Below, in pieces: positions 26,859 to 36,030 of a stretch of DNA of 64,000 bases. Position 1 is the stretch's first letter. Each line of letters opens with the position of its first letter. The notes under the pieces were generated by a model. It ran no database searches. It had not been told where the DNA came from and was given only the letters and a program-made list of their open reading frames with translations. Origin of the DNA: JBBDWK01 sp040902885 (GTDB lineage: Bacteria; Acidobacteriota; Terriglobia; Bryobacterales; Bryobacteraceae); NCBI GenBank assembly GCA_040902885.1, contig JBBDWK010000086.1, positions 24,705 through 88,704 on the forward strand. Reading direction: 5' to 3'. Made by a program: the position numbers and the translations under genes.

Positions 26859-27080
26859 ATGGAGACCAATTCCCGCAGCATTGCCAAAGCCGTCAGTTAC
26901 CGGATGTTGGGCTCCGCCTCTACCGTCGCCATCTTTTACCTGCTGAGCCACGATGTGAACCTTTCGCTGGGAGCGGGCGCGCTGGACACTGTGGTAAAGA
27001 TCGCGATGTACTTCCTTCACGAGCGCATCTGGGCCCGCATCCACTTCGGACGGCAGAAGCCGCCGGAATACGAAATCTGA
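26859..27080 (+). CDS. DUF2061 small membrane protein
   Basis: 73-aa protein of the DUF2061 family, with the diagnostic SRSIAKAVSYRMLGSASTVA and the tail ALDTVVKIAMYFLHERIWAR. Two hydrophobic helices suggest an inner-membrane protein; the biochemical role is unknown. The ATG at 26859 gives the canonical N-terminus, and an in-frame upstream start (26844) would add 5 residues. A -10-like TATGAT lies at 26833-26838. It is divergent from the ferredoxin gene and is followed 12 nt after its stop by a perfect hairpin repeat. Confidence 0.8.
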   Translation: METNSRSIAKAVSYRMLGSASTVAIFYLLSHDVNLSLGAGALDTVVKIAMYFLHERIWARIHFGRQKPPEYEI

Positions 27081-27092
27081 ACTTAAATTATT

Positions 27093-27157
27093 ACAACCGC
27101 TCCCTATGGTCGCGGCTCGGAAACCGTTGCTGAGCCGCGACCATAGGGAGCGGTTGT
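27093..27157. repeat. REP-like palindromic element, copy 2 (perfect hairpin)
   Basis: A 26-bp perfect inverted repeat (27093-27118 and 27132-27157) with a 13-nt loop, whose arms contain GGTCGCGGCTC. It lies between the convergent DUF2061 and agmatine deiminase genes, where it could also act as a bidirectional terminator. No T-run follows on either strand. Confidence 0.85.
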
Positions 27158-27173
27158 TTATGCGGGACGCACA

Positions 27174-28232
27174 CTATCCGGCGGCGGGCTGCTGCTGGGT
27201 CATGCAGTGCAGCGTTCCCAAACCCCATACCAGATCGGTCGAGTGAATGCCCACCACCTCGCGGCCGGGGAAGAGCCGCGCGAGGGTGTCGAGCGCCACG
27301 CGGTCGTTGGCATCGTTGAAAGTGGGCACCAGCACAAGGCGGTTGGCGATATAGAAATTCGCGTAGCTGGCCGGAAGGCGCTGTCCGTCGAAGATTACCG
27401 GCTCGGGCATGGGAAGCGTAACCACGTTGAGTGGCTCGGTCCGCAGGCGGAGCAGGTTATCGCGCAGCGGTTCGTAATTGGGGTCGGAGCGGTCGCGCTC
27501 GCTGGCGATCGCCACGGTGTCGGCGGTGATGAAGCGGGCCAGGTCGTCGACGTGCCCGTGTGTGTCGTCGCCCGCGATGCCGCGGCCCAGCCAGACGACT
27601 TTGCGGATGCCGAGGTACTCGCGCATCTGCCGTTCGATCTCGGACCGGAACACGCCCGGATTACGGGCCTGAACCGGGCTGAGCAGACACTCCTCGGTGG
27701 TCAGCAGGATGCCATGGCCGTTGACGTCGATGCTGCCGCCTTCGAGCACCAGGTCAAGCTTCCACTCCCGCAACCCGAGACGCGCGGCGATCGCGCCAGG
27801 CGCCTCGTTGTCCTTCTTCCAGTTGTCGTATTTGGCCCATCCGTTGAAGCGCCAGTTGGTGATGGCCACTTCTCCCGCGCGGTTCTTGACGAAGATGGGA
27901 CCGAAGTCGCGCGTCCATACGCGGTCTGTCGGATGGTGGAAGAATTCGACGGCGCCCATCTCCACATCGGCCTTTTTCAAATAGCGGCGAGCATTCCGCT
28001 CAGCGTCCTCGTCCTGAGCCAGAATGCGCACGCGCTCCACTTTCGCGAGGCGGCGCACGATATCGGCGTAGACCCAGGGAACGGCCTGAAATTTTCCCGG
28101 CCAATCGTCGCGATTGTGCGGCCAGGCGATCCAGGTGGCCTCATGCGGCTCCCACTCGGCGGGCATTCGGAAGCCCAGCGCGCGAGGCGTATCGGGCGCG
28201 GGCTTTGCTAAGGAGAATTTCCGGCCAGGCAT
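27174..28232 (-). CDS. aguA: Agmatine deiminase
   Basis: Cytosolic enzyme that converts agmatine to N-carbamoylputrescine plus ammonia. 352 aa, close to the family norm. Conserved segments of the pentein fold are visible: DRVWTRDFGPIFVKN, LEGGSIDVNGHG, GDDTHGHVDDLARF with its His/Asp pair, and the catalytic Cys343 in LGTLHCMTQQQP. The ATG shares one base with the stop of the N-carbamoylputrescine amidase gene (TGATG), so the pair is translationally coupled and makes putrescine from agmatine. Confidence 0.95.
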   Translation of the reverse strand: MPGRKFSLAKPAPDTPRALGFRMPAEWEPHEATWIAWPHNRDDWPGKFQAVPWVYADIVRRLAKVERVRILAQDEDAERNARRYLKKADVEMGAVEFFHHPTDRVWTRDFGPIFVKNRAGEVAITNWRFNGWAKYDNWKKDNEAPGAIAARLGLREWKLDLVLEGGSIDVNGHGILLTTEECLLSPVQARNPGVFRSEIERQMREYLGIRKVVWLGRGIAGDDTHGHVDDLARFITADTVAIASERDRSDPNYEPLRDNLLRLRTEPLNVVTLPMPEPVIFDGQRLPASYANFYIANRLVLVPTFNDANDRVALDTLARLFPGREVVGIHSTDLVWGLGTLHCMTQQQPAAG

Positions 28233-29113
28233 CAGTCGACGAACCGCTTCAAGATGGGATCGTAGGCGTCAATGCGGCGGTCGCGCAGGAAGGGCCAGTT
28301 GCGCCGCACTTCATCGATGCGCCGCGGATCCACCTCCACAATGAGCGTCTCCTCGCGATCGTGCGAGGCCTCCGCCATCAACTGCCCGAACGGATCGGCG
28401 ACGAAGGAGGCGCCCCAGAATTCCAGGCCGCGATCGGCGGGGCCTTCAAATCCGACGCGATTGACGGCTGCCACGTAGATGCCATTGGCGATCGCGTGCG
28501 CCCGCTGGATGGTGCGCCAGGCATCGTGCTGCGCCGCGCCGTACTGCGCTTTTTCGGCTGGATGCCAGCCGATGGCGGTGGGGTAGAAGAGCACGCGAGC
28601 GCCTCCGAGCGCCGCGACGCGGGCGGCTTCCGGATACCACTGGTCCCAGCACACCAGGCTCGCGATGCGGCCGTAGTGCGTGTCGAAGGTGCGGAAACCG
28701 AGATCGCCGGGCGTGAAATAAAATTTTTCGAAATAGAGCGGATCGTCGGGGATGTGCATTTTGCGGTAGCGCCCGAGCAGCGTGCCGTCCGCATCGAAGA
28801 TCACGGCCGTGTTGTGGTAGAGACCGGGCGCACGCCGCTCGAACAGGGAGGCGACGATGACAACCTTCAGTTCGCCCGCCAGACGCGAAAAAAGATCGGT
28901 GGAAGGGCCGGGAATCGGCTCGGCCAGATCGAAAAGCCGGGCATCCTCCTCGCGGCAAAAATACTGCGACCGGAAGAGCTCCTGAAGGCAGACGATCTGC
29001 GCGCCGCGTCCGGCGGCCTCGCGTACGCGCCACTCGGCTTTAGCCAGATTTTCGTTGGGATCGCTCGCACAGGCCATTTGAATCAGACCTATGCGGAACT
29101 TCGATTCGCTCAC
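28232..29113 (-). CDS. aguB: N-carbamoylputrescine amidase (nitrilase superfamily)
   Basis: Hydrolyses N-carbamoylputrescine to putrescine, the step after agmatine deiminase. 293 aa with the nitrilase catalytic triad Glu45 (CLQELFRSQYF), Lys118 (YRKMHIPDDP) and Cys155 (ASLVCWDQWYPE). QYFCREED and the following region match the AguB/plant CPA branch. The GTG at 29113 gives the family's usual N-terminus (FRIGLIQMACASDPNENLAK); the frame is open further upstream without a good start. No ribosome site is visible. Instead TACAAT ends 6 nt before the GTG, which would give a leaderless transcript. Confidence 0.93.
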   Translation of the reverse strand: MSESKFRIGLIQMACASDPNENLAKAEWRVREAAGRGAQIVCLQELFRSQYFCREEDARLFDLAEPIPGPSTDLFSRLAGELKVVIVASLFERRAPGLYHNTAVIFDADGTLLGRYRKMHIPDDPLYFEKFYFTPGDLGFRTFDTHYGRIASLVCWDQWYPEAARVAALGGARVLFYPTAIGWHPAEKAQYGAAQHDAWRTIQRAHAIANGIYVAAVNRVGFEGPADRGLEFWGASFVADPFGQLMAEASHDREETLIVEVDPRRIDEVRRNWPFLRDRRIDAYDPILKRFVD

Positions 29114-29119
29114 ACTTTT

Positions 29120-29125
29120 ATTGTA
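29120..29125 (-). promoter_or_regulatory. -10 element TACAAT, leaderless promoter candidate for aguB-aguA
   Basis: TACAAT on the minus strand is followed by six bases and then the GTG start, so transcription would begin at or next to the start codon. No clear -35 box is seen. Confidence 0.4.
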
Positions 29126-29180
29126 AAGGGTCGTCGCTGAAACGCCGTGCCGTAACTCCGGGTCGCAGGAAACAGTACTC

Positions 29181-30752
29181 CTAAGGGGTTCGGCGTACAA
29201 TCTGGCCCGGCCGTGCGCTGGTGAGCTTGCCGTTCTCGATCACCGCGACGCCGTTCACCAGCACCACGTCGAAGCCCTCCGAATACTGATGCGGCTTCTC
29301 GAAAGTCGCCTTGTCCTGAACGCGCGCCGGGTCGAAGAGCACCAGGTCGGCGCGGTAGCCCGGGCGCACCAGGCCGCGGTCGTCGAAGCCGAAGGTGCGT
29401 GCAGGCAGCGAAGTCATTTTGCGGACGGCATCTTCGAGGGTGAGATTGCCGCGCTCGCGAACGAACTCCGCGAACACGCGCGCGTTGGTGCCATAGGAGC
29501 GCGGGTGGGGCACTCCTTTGCCGAATTCCACCGCCCAGCCGTCGCTGGCGATGGCCACATGGGGGTGGCGCATGATGCGCTCGACATCCTTCTCTCCCAT
29601 GGAGTGAAAGACCATCGTCACGCGTCCCTGCGCCTGCAAATCGAGGATAGTCTGAATCTCCTCCGGAATGGTTGGCTGGCGGCCCTTAAGGCGGTTGATC
29701 TGGCTGATGTTTTTGCCTTCGAGGGACCGGTCGAAGTCGCACGAGGCAACGGTGGCATATGAATAATCCGGGTGGCCCAGCTCGCCGATGATGGTTTCCA
29801 TCTCTTGCGCGATCTTCGCGCGCGTAGCCGGATCGCGAAGGCGCTCGCGCACGCGGTCGTCGCCATCCGCCAGCGCCCAGCTGGGGAGCGTCGTGCCAAG
29901 ATGCGTGCTCGAGTGGTCGTACGGGTATTGATCCATCACCACGTCGACGCCCTCGCGCCGCGCCTTATCGATGAGCGCGAGGGACTTCTCGCTGCTTCCC
30001 CACAGCCTGCGGTTGGAGACTTTGAAGTGCGAAATCTGGACGCGCATCCGATTGGCGCGGCCCACGTGCACGGCCTCCTCGATGGCATCGGCGTGCTGCG
30101 CGCCTTCGTCCCGTATATGGCTGGCGTAAACTCCCCCGAAGCGCGCCGCCTCTTCCGCCAGCGCTACCACTTCCTCCGTCCTGGCATACGTGCCGGGAAT
30201 ATAGATGAGGCCCGTGGAGAATCCCACCGCGCCGGCTTGCATGTTCTTCGCCACCAGCGCTCTCATCTTCGCGATCTCATCGGCCGTCGCCTGGCGGTTC
30301 GCCGTTCCCATCACCTCGCGGCGCACCGTATTGTGGCCGATCAGCGACGCAAGGTTGGGCCCGATGGTCAGCTTCTCCAGGCGTTTGAAGAATGCGCCGA
30401 GATCGGCATTTGAAGAGCCGCAGTTCCCGGTCACCATGGTGGTGACCCCGTCCGTGAGGTAGTTGGCCACCATGGGACTGTGTTCGATGGTTCCTTCGGG
30501 GATGATGCCGTCGAGATGGGTGTGAACGTCAATGAAACCAGGGGCGAGAACGCGGTCCTTGGCATCGATCGTCTTCGTGCCGGACGCTCGCGAGAGATCG
30601 CCGATCCGAGCGATCTTCCCGTCCTTCACCCCCACGTCGGCGCGAAACCAGGGATTGCCGGCGCCATCCACCACGCGGGCGCCGCGCAGGATCAGATCGT
30701 AATCCGCCCCGTAGAGCGGAACGGCGAGGAGGAGGGCGAGAGGGAGTCGCAT
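29181..30752 (-). CDS. Exported D-aminoacylase/N-acyl-D-amino-acid deacylase family amidohydrolase
   Basis: Zinc hydrolase that removes acyl groups from N-acyl-D-amino acids or related compounds. 523 aa with a signal peptide (RLPLALLLAVPLYGADY). Metal ligands follow the D-aminoacylase pattern: His77 and His79 in FIDVHTHLDG, Cys111 in VTGNCGSS, the His residues in YASHIRDEG and VQISHFKVSNRRLWG, and the Asp in AIASDGWAV. Periplasmic location suggests scavenging of D-amino acids or peptidoglycan-derived products. It lies 68 nt upstream of aguB on the same strand and is divergent from the molybdoenzyme gene. Confidence 0.88.
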   Translation of the reverse strand: MRLPLALLLAVPLYGADYDLILRGARVVDGAGNPWFRADVGVKDGKIARIGDLSRASGTKTIDAKDRVLAPGFIDVHTHLDGIIPEGTIEHSPMVANYLTDGVTTMVTGNCGSSNADLGAFFKRLEKLTIGPNLASLIGHNTVRREVMGTANRQATADEIAKMRALVAKNMQAGAVGFSTGLIYIPGTYARTEEVVALAEEAARFGGVYASHIRDEGAQHADAIEEAVHVGRANRMRVQISHFKVSNRRLWGSSEKSLALIDKARREGVDVVMDQYPYDHSSTHLGTTLPSWALADGDDRVRERLRDPATRAKIAQEMETIIGELGHPDYSYATVASCDFDRSLEGKNISQINRLKGRQPTIPEEIQTILDLQAQGRVTMVFHSMGEKDVERIMRHPHVAIASDGWAVEFGKGVPHPRSYGTNARVFAEFVRERGNLTLEDAVRKMTSLPARTFGFDDRGLVRPGYRADLVLFDPARVQDKATFEKPHQYSEGFDVVLVNGVAVIENGKLTSARPGQIVRRTP

Positions 30753-30806
30753 ATTCCTTCGATCTTACACTGGCCTTCAACCGGTGCGTATCATGGTTAT
30801 CTCGGT

Positions 30807-33008
30807 ATGCGAATCGCCAGTCTCAGTCCGTTCGGTTTGGGCTATCGGAAGCCGCACCACTACCTGGAGATGCTGCGCGTCTTCTGGGAGAACCGCGACA
30901 ACCTGGGGTATGCCTGGAACGTGCTGAATCATGGGGTCTGCGACGGATGCTCGCTTGGTCCGCGCGGCTTGAAGGACGATACGCTGCCCGGCACTCACCT
31001 CTGCCTGACGCGCCTCCGCCTGCTGCGGCTGAACACGATGCCCGCCGCTTCGGAAGAGGTGTTCCGCGACGTCGCGGCGCTCGAGAAGCTGGACGGCCGC
31101 AAGCTGCGCAATCTCGGCCGGCTGCCCTACCCGATGCTGCGGCTGCGCGGCGAACAGGGGTTCCGGCGGGTCTCGTGGGACGAGGCGCTGGACAGATCCG
31201 CCGCCGCTCTTCGCGGGACCAGCCCGCAAAGGCTCGCCTTCTTCACCACCTCGCGCGGGCTTACCAACGAGGTGTATTACGTCGCGCAGAAGCTCGCGCG
31301 CATGCTCGGCACCAATCACATCGACAACGCCGCGCGATTATGCCACGCCGCCTCCAGCACGGCACTAAAGGCGACCTTGGGCATCGGCGCCTCAACGGTC
31401 TCCTATAAGGACTGGCTCCAGTGCAAATTCATCGCCTTGCTGGGGAGCAACCTCGCGAACAATCAGCCCGTATCGCTGAAGTATCTGTACGTCGCGAAGA
31501 AGAACGGCGCTCGCATCGCCGTCGTGAACCCCTATCGCGAGCCTGCGCTGGAACGCTACTGGATTCCATCCATCGCCAAGAGCGCGCTGTTCGGCACGCG
31601 CCTGATGGACGACTATTTTCCGGTGCGCGTGGGCGGGGACGTAGCGTTTCTCAATGGCGCGTTGAAGTACCTTATCGAGTGGAACGCACTCGACCGCCAG
31701 TTCATTCGGGACCATACCAGCGGCTGGGCCGAACTGGATCGCACGCTGGAGGACCAGCGCTGGCCGGATCTGGAAGCGCAGGCGGGCGTGCCGCGAACGG
31801 AGATGGAGCGCTTCGCGAAGATCTATGCGGGCGCTCCGTCGGCGATCTTCATCTGGTCGATGGGCCTGACGCAGCACAAACACGGCGTGGACAACGTGAA
31901 AGCCGTCGTCAACCTCGCGCTGGCGCGTGGCATGTTGGGCAAGCCGAGCTGCGGCGTGGTGCCGATTCGCGGGCACAGCGGCGTGCAGGGCGGCGGCGAG
32001 TGCGGCTCCGTTCCCGATGCCTTTCCCGGGAACCTACCGGTGAATCCGGAAAACGCGCGCCAGTTCGCGGATTGGTGGGGAGCACCCGTTCCGGACTGGA
32101 AAGGCATGCACTGCGGCACGATGCTGGAGGCCGCGGCGGAAGGTTCGCTCGATTTCTTCTATGTTGTCGGCGGCAATTTCATCGAGACCATGCCGGACCC
32201 GGGGCGCATGCGCGAGGCGCTGGCGCGGGTGCCGTATCGCGTGCATCAGGACATCCTGCTCAACCAGTCCATGCTTCCCGACTCCGGCGAATGGACGCTG
32301 CTGCTGCCCGGGCAGACGCGCTATGAGCAGGAGGGAGGAGGCACCCAGACCTCCACCGAGCGGCGGATTCGCTTCTCGCCCGAGATCAAGGGCCGCCATA
32401 TTGGAGAGGCCAAGGCGGAATGGCGGATTCTGGCCGAGGTGGGCCTCCGCGCTCTGGACGGGCCGGCCCAATCGGCGATGAACTTCACCTCGACGGACCA
32501 GATCCGCTCGGAGATGGACCGCGTGATGCCGCTCTACCGGGGCATTGCACAGTTGAAGGCCGAAGGGCAGTCCTTCCAATACGGAGGCGAGCGGCTGCTG
32601 GAGGGCGGCATCTGCCAGAACCTGCCGGAGGGAAGAGCGCGGTTTTCCGCGCTTTCGCTGCCCGATCTGAACGCAAACGGCGACTGCTTCCTGCTTTGCA
32701 CGCGCCGTGGCGCGCAGTTCAACTCCATCGTCTTCCGCGATCATGACGCGCTCACCGGCGGCCGGCGCGACGAAGTATTCATGTGCACGGAGGACGCCGC
32801 GCGTCTCGGCTTAGCTGCGGGAGCCCCGGTGGTTCTGGAGTCCGAGCTGGGACAGATGCGCGCGCGGGTGCGGCTGGACCTGGTGCAGCCGGGCACGCTT
32901 CAGGCCTTCTGGCCGGAGGCCAATGTTCTGGTAGCGCGCTCGTATGATCCAGTGAGCGGCGAGCCGGATTACAACGCGCGCGTGAAGGTCCGGCGGGATG
33001 GAGTGTGA
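30807..33008 (+). CDS. FdhF/YdeP-like molybdopterin oxidoreductase
   Basis: 733-aa molybdopterin-guanine-dinucleotide enzyme of the FdhF/YdeP family, related to formate dehydrogenase alpha subunits. The N-terminus has GVCDGCSLGPRG (Cys45, Cys48) and GTHLCLTRL (Cys66), fewer cysteines than a classical [4Fe-4S] site. Cofactor-binding stretches include KFIALLGSNLANNQPVSLKY and GVVPIRGHSGVQGGGECG, and the C-terminal dinucleotide-binding domain ends near YNARVKV. YdeP has been linked to acid resistance, but the substrate of the family is unknown. The ATG at 30807 matches family N-termini; the longer open frame is antisense to the D-aminoacylase-like gene. Confidence 0.9.
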   Translation: MRIASLSPFGLGYRKPHHYLEMLRVFWENRDNLGYAWNVLNHGVCDGCSLGPRGLKDDTLPGTHLCLTRLRLLRLNTMPAASEEVFRDVAALEKLDGRKLRNLGRLPYPMLRLRGEQGFRRVSWDEALDRSAAALRGTSPQRLAFFTTSRGLTNEVYYVAQKLARMLGTNHIDNAARLCHAASSTALKATLGIGASTVSYKDWLQCKFIALLGSNLANNQPVSLKYLYVAKKNGARIAVVNPYREPALERYWIPSIAKSALFGTRLMDDYFPVRVGGDVAFLNGALKYLIEWNALDRQFIRDHTSGWAELDRTLEDQRWPDLEAQAGVPRTEMERFAKIYAGAPSAIFIWSMGLTQHKHGVDNVKAVVNLALARGMLGKPSCGVVPIRGHSGVQGGGECGSVPDAFPGNLPVNPENARQFADWWGAPVPDWKGMHCGTMLEAAAEGSLDFFYVVGGNFIETMPDPGRMREALARVPYRVHQDILLNQSMLPDSGEWTLLLPGQTRYEQEGGGTQTSTERRIRFSPEIKGRHIGEAKAEWRILAEVGLRALDGPAQSAMNFTSTDQIRSEMDRVMPLYRGIAQLKAEGQSFQYGGERLLEGGICQNLPEGRARFSALSLPDLNANGDCFLLCTRRGAQFNSIVFRDHDALTGGRRDEVFMCTEDAARLGLAAGAPVVLESELGQMRARVRLDLVQPGTLQAFWPEANVLVARSYDPVSGEPDYNARVKVRRDGV

Positions 33009-33143
33009 TGTGGCGTCAACCACTATCGCGAGCTGGAGGCTCAGGGCAAGCTGAAGCAGCCGCTGGACGTGCCAAAAGAGGAGCAGCGCCTGCTGCGGGA
33101 AGTGCGGGTAGTTCGGCGCTGAGAGCTTGTTGGGAAGTTCAAA
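33009..33143 (+). other. Intergenic stretch with an in-frame ORF after the molybdoenzyme stop
   Basis: After the TGA of the molybdoenzyme gene the same frame stays open for 36 codons and encodes NHYRELEAQGKLKQPLDVPK and so on, ending REVRVVRR before the next TGA at about 33120. Composition is protein-like, but I do not recognise it. It may be the C-terminal scrap of a lost gene or chance; read-through is possible but unsupported. Confidence 0.3.
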
Positions 33144-33225
33144 AACCGCTTGCTACGCGCGCGGCTCAGAATCGGGCCTCGTGTTGCAGCAAAACTTACC
33201 GAGCCGCGACCGGCAAGGAGCGGTC
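33144..33225. repeat. REP-like palindromic element, copy 3 (degenerate)
   Basis: The right arm contains GAGCCGCGACCGGCAAGGAG and matches copies 1 and 2 well; the left arm (33144-33168) keeps ACCGCT and CGCGGCTC but has diverged between them. It lies between the convergent molybdoenzyme and SBBP genes. Confidence 0.65.
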
Positions 33226-33237
33226 CCGTCGGTCAAC

Positions 33238-35937
33238 TCATCTCCCGCCGACCGAAATCAGCGGCGAGTTACTTACCGCGCCGCCGATCTCGATCGTGAC
33301 CGCGTAGTCGCCCGGCGGCAGGTTCGGCACCCGCAGGTTGGCTTGTGCCAGCCCTACAAAACCCGGCGTCAGCCCTAAAAACTGAAGCTCCGCTGGGACC
33401 CCGCCAATCGTCGCGCTGGCGGGCAAAATAGCGCGCGCCAGCGGGGCGGCCGGAGCGGGAACGCCAACTGGCACTGGGTTGTCGACCGGCCCCTGCCCGG
33501 TCAGATAGACGATGACTACGCTGCCGGGCGGCGCGGGGCTGGAAGGTTCGTTCAGCGTGAAGTCCTGATTCTGGGCAATCGCGCGATTGGTGTCGGTTCG
33601 ATAGAAGATGCCCGGCGCCGCCTCGGCAATCTCCACACCCCTGTTCATCGTCGTGTCGCCGTTCACCAAAAACTGAACCGTCGCGGGTCCCGTTGAAACC
33701 GAGGGCATCTGAAAGTTGACCTGAGTGGGGCTGACGAACAGAAGCGGCGCTTCCATGCCATTTACAAACACGCGGGCGCCCGCCAGCGAGCCCGCCAGAG
33801 GCAGCGTTGTGGCGTGGAGCACATCGCGAGAAAGATCGGAGCCGAACGCGGCGACGATGGAGCCTGGGGCAACCGGAGCGGGATTGAAGCTGGCTCCGTT
33901 GACAACGCCGTCGGGATTGAGGAACGGTGAAAACGGAAACTCCAGTTTCGATAGAAAAGCGTCCAGCCTTCCCGCCAGACCCGAAAACGGCGCGTCCGCA
34001 GTGACGGGGAAATCGGGGGAAGTAGTGAAGCCCGTCACCCACGCGGCGGCTTCCCTGTCGAAGGCAATGCCCGTGGCGCCGTCCTGACCCGAACCGCCCA
34101 GATAGGTGGATGACAGCAGTCCGCCGCCGCTTGGACTCAGCTTTGCGACAAAGCCGTCGGACTCGCCGCGGAGTTGGGACTGCAGCGCGTCCGGCGTTAC
34201 CGGAAAGTCGGGCGACCGGGTCTGGCCGCTTACGGCGGCGCTGCCCGATTGGTCGACAGAGAGGCCAAGGCCGAGGTCTTCGCCCGACCCGCCAACGCAT
34301 ACCGAGTAGATCAGGTCGCCGGCACGGTTCCATTTGGAGACGAAGGCGGCGCCCTCCCCGTCGCAGGAGCCGGGGAAGTCAGCGGCGGTGGTGGGAAAGT
34401 TCGACGAGCTGGTGGAGCCGGCGGTGTATGGAAACTCCTCCGCGTCCAGCGCCACGCGATTCGACTCATCGTTGCCGCTCCCACCCAGGCAGCTCGAAAA
34501 CACCAGTGCCGAGCCGGAGCGGTTCAACCGCGTCAGGAAGCCGTCCGAGCGTTGGCCGCAGACGGTCTGAAACGCATTGAAAGTGACCGGAAAGCCGGGG
34601 GAAAGAGTGGCGCCAGTAACGAATGCCTCATGACGCCTATCGACGGCGATGGAGTTGCCCACATCGTCGCCGCCCCCGCCCAGAAAGGTGGAGTAGATCA
34701 GTAGCGTGCCCGCCGGATTGATCTTGGAAACAAAAACGTCGAAGTCCACGTCCTTGCGGAACGGCTGAAATGCGCCGGGAGTCGTGGGGAAGTCGGTGGA
34801 GTTGGTACGGCCGGTGATATAGGCATTGTCGGAGGAGTCCACGGCGATGCCGGCGCCCGCGTCGAATCCGAACCCACCGAGGTAGCCGCTATAGAGCAGG
34901 GCCGATCCCTGTGCATTGAGCTTGACCGCGAAGGCGTCGGATCGCCCGCCGCCGAAGCCCGGGATCAGCGTGCCGAAGACGTTGGGAAAGTTGAACGAGT
35001 TGGTGGAGCCGGTTACATAGGCGTTTCCGGAAAGGTCGACCGCGATAGCGAGACCGAAATCGTCGCCGCTGCCTCCGATGATTGCGGAGTAGATGGGAAA
35101 CCCGCCGCGGGCCGGCCATTTCATGACGAAGACATCGGTTCCGGCGACTCCGAACCGCGGTTTGTGAGGGTCGGGAATGACGGGAAAGTTCGATGACTCC
35201 GTCGTGCCCACGACGTAGGCGTTGCCGAAGCGGTCCACGGCAACGTCATTCGCCCGGTCCTCGTCGCTGCCTCCGAAGGTTGTGGAGAAGGCGAGCACCG
35301 GATCGATGACCAGCGGAAGGCGGCGGTCGAAAGCTCCGAGCTGAAACGCGACTAGGCCAGAATGTTTCACAACATAATGTCCATGAATTGTCTTATAAAC
35401 GCCGCCGGTCCGCTGGAAGATATAGGGCTTCTTCAAGCGCACTGGACCGAGCAGCAGATCTCCGTCCGGACCGGCCTCGATTTTGTCCACACCGCGCCAG
35501 GTCATTTCGATACTGCGCGGATCGGCGCCGGGCGCGACCAGGAAATCGAATTCGAGTTGCCGCTGTTTGCCGTAGAAAATCAGGTCGATGCCGGGATAGA
35601 CGTTTCGATAGCGGACCCTCGCATAGCTGGGAATGCCGGTTCTCCAGCGGCTGGGGCGGTTTCCCATGAAGTAGTGCGTCCGGGTGGGCAGCGGGTCGAG
35701 CGCCTCGGGAGCCGCTGTCGCCGTGAATTTCCAACTTAAGCGGGTCCCGTCGCGAGTGCCGATCACCAGCTCGCCGCGGCGCAGTTCCACCGTGTACCCA
35801 TCGCCTCGCGCAAAGAAGTCCCCCTGCTTCTCAAAGGCCAGAGGAAGCCTGCGATAGCTTTCGAGAAGGCGGGGAGCGGCGGAAAGGGGAGGCAGGAGGA
35901 CCGCCACCAGCGCCATAATGGCGCGCGAGACTGGCAC
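33238..35937 (-). CDS. SBBP-repeat beta-propeller protein with Solibacter-type C-terminal domain
   Basis: About 899-aa exported protein. After a signal peptide (MALVAVLLPPLSA) comes a beta-rich N-terminal domain (THYFMGNRPSRWRTGIPSYA, VRYRNVYPGIDLIFYG). Next are roughly eight SBBP repeats with a recurring pattern such as VDRFGNAYVVGTTESSNFPV. Last is an Ig-like C-terminal domain (VVNGASFNPAPVAPGSIVAA, GQGPVDNPVPVGVPAPAAP) known mainly from Solibacter relatives. These are large surface or secreted proteins, probably binding or structural. The start is uncertain: GTG 35937 is chosen, with TTG 35973 and ATG 35916 as alternatives. It is monocistronic. Confidence 0.88.
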   Translation of the reverse strand: MPVSRAIMALVAVLLPPLSAAPRLLESYRRLPLAFEKQGDFFARGDGYTVELRRGELVIGTRDGTRLSWKFTATAAPEALDPLPTRTHYFMGNRPSRWRTGIPSYARVRYRNVYPGIDLIFYGKQRQLEFDFLVAPGADPRSIEMTWRGVDKIEAGPDGDLLLGPVRLKKPYIFQRTGGVYKTIHGHYVVKHSGLVAFQLGAFDRRLPLVIDPVLAFSTTFGGSDEDRANDVAVDRFGNAYVVGTTESSNFPVIPDPHKPRFGVAGTDVFVMKWPARGGFPIYSAIIGGSGDDFGLAIAVDLSGNAYVTGSTNSFNFPNVFGTLIPGFGGGRSDAFAVKLNAQGSALLYSGYLGGFGFDAGAGIAVDSSDNAYITGRTNSTDFPTTPGAFQPFRKDVDFDVFVSKINPAGTLLIYSTFLGGGGDDVGNSIAVDRRHEAFVTGATLSPGFPVTFNAFQTVCGQRSDGFLTRLNRSGSALVFSSCLGGSGNDESNRVALDAEEFPYTAGSTSSSNFPTTAADFPGSCDGEGAAFVSKWNRAGDLIYSVCVGGSGEDLGLGLSVDQSGSAAVSGQTRSPDFPVTPDALQSQLRGESDGFVAKLSPSGGGLLSSTYLGGSGQDGATGIAFDREAAAWVTGFTTSPDFPVTADAPFSGLAGRLDAFLSKLEFPFSPFLNPDGVVNGASFNPAPVAPGSIVAAFGSDLSRDVLHATTLPLAGSLAGARVFVNGMEAPLLFVSPTQVNFQMPSVSTGPATVQFLVNGDTTMNRGVEIAEAAPGIFYRTDTNRAIAQNQDFTLNEPSSPAPPGSVVIVYLTGQGPVDNPVPVGVPAPAAPLARAILPASATIGGVPAELQFLGLTPGFVGLAQANLRVPNLPPGDYAVTIEIGGAVSNSPLISVGGR

Positions 35938-36030
35938 TCTCTCAGGATCTGCTTGCGGCCGCGTTTCGATCAATCGGCCAAGGGCCGGAATGTCACTCCG
36001 CTCGCCGCATAAGTGTGAGTCCGGGTGCAG

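Noticed and set aside
30480..30806. Upstream extension of the molybdoenzyme frame
   Set aside because: It runs antisense through the start of the D-aminoacylase-like gene and lacks family similarity; family N-termini match the ATG at 30807.
14065..33225. CRISPR repeats
   Set aside because: The palindromic copies are isolated and kilobases apart, with no regular spacers and no cas genes.
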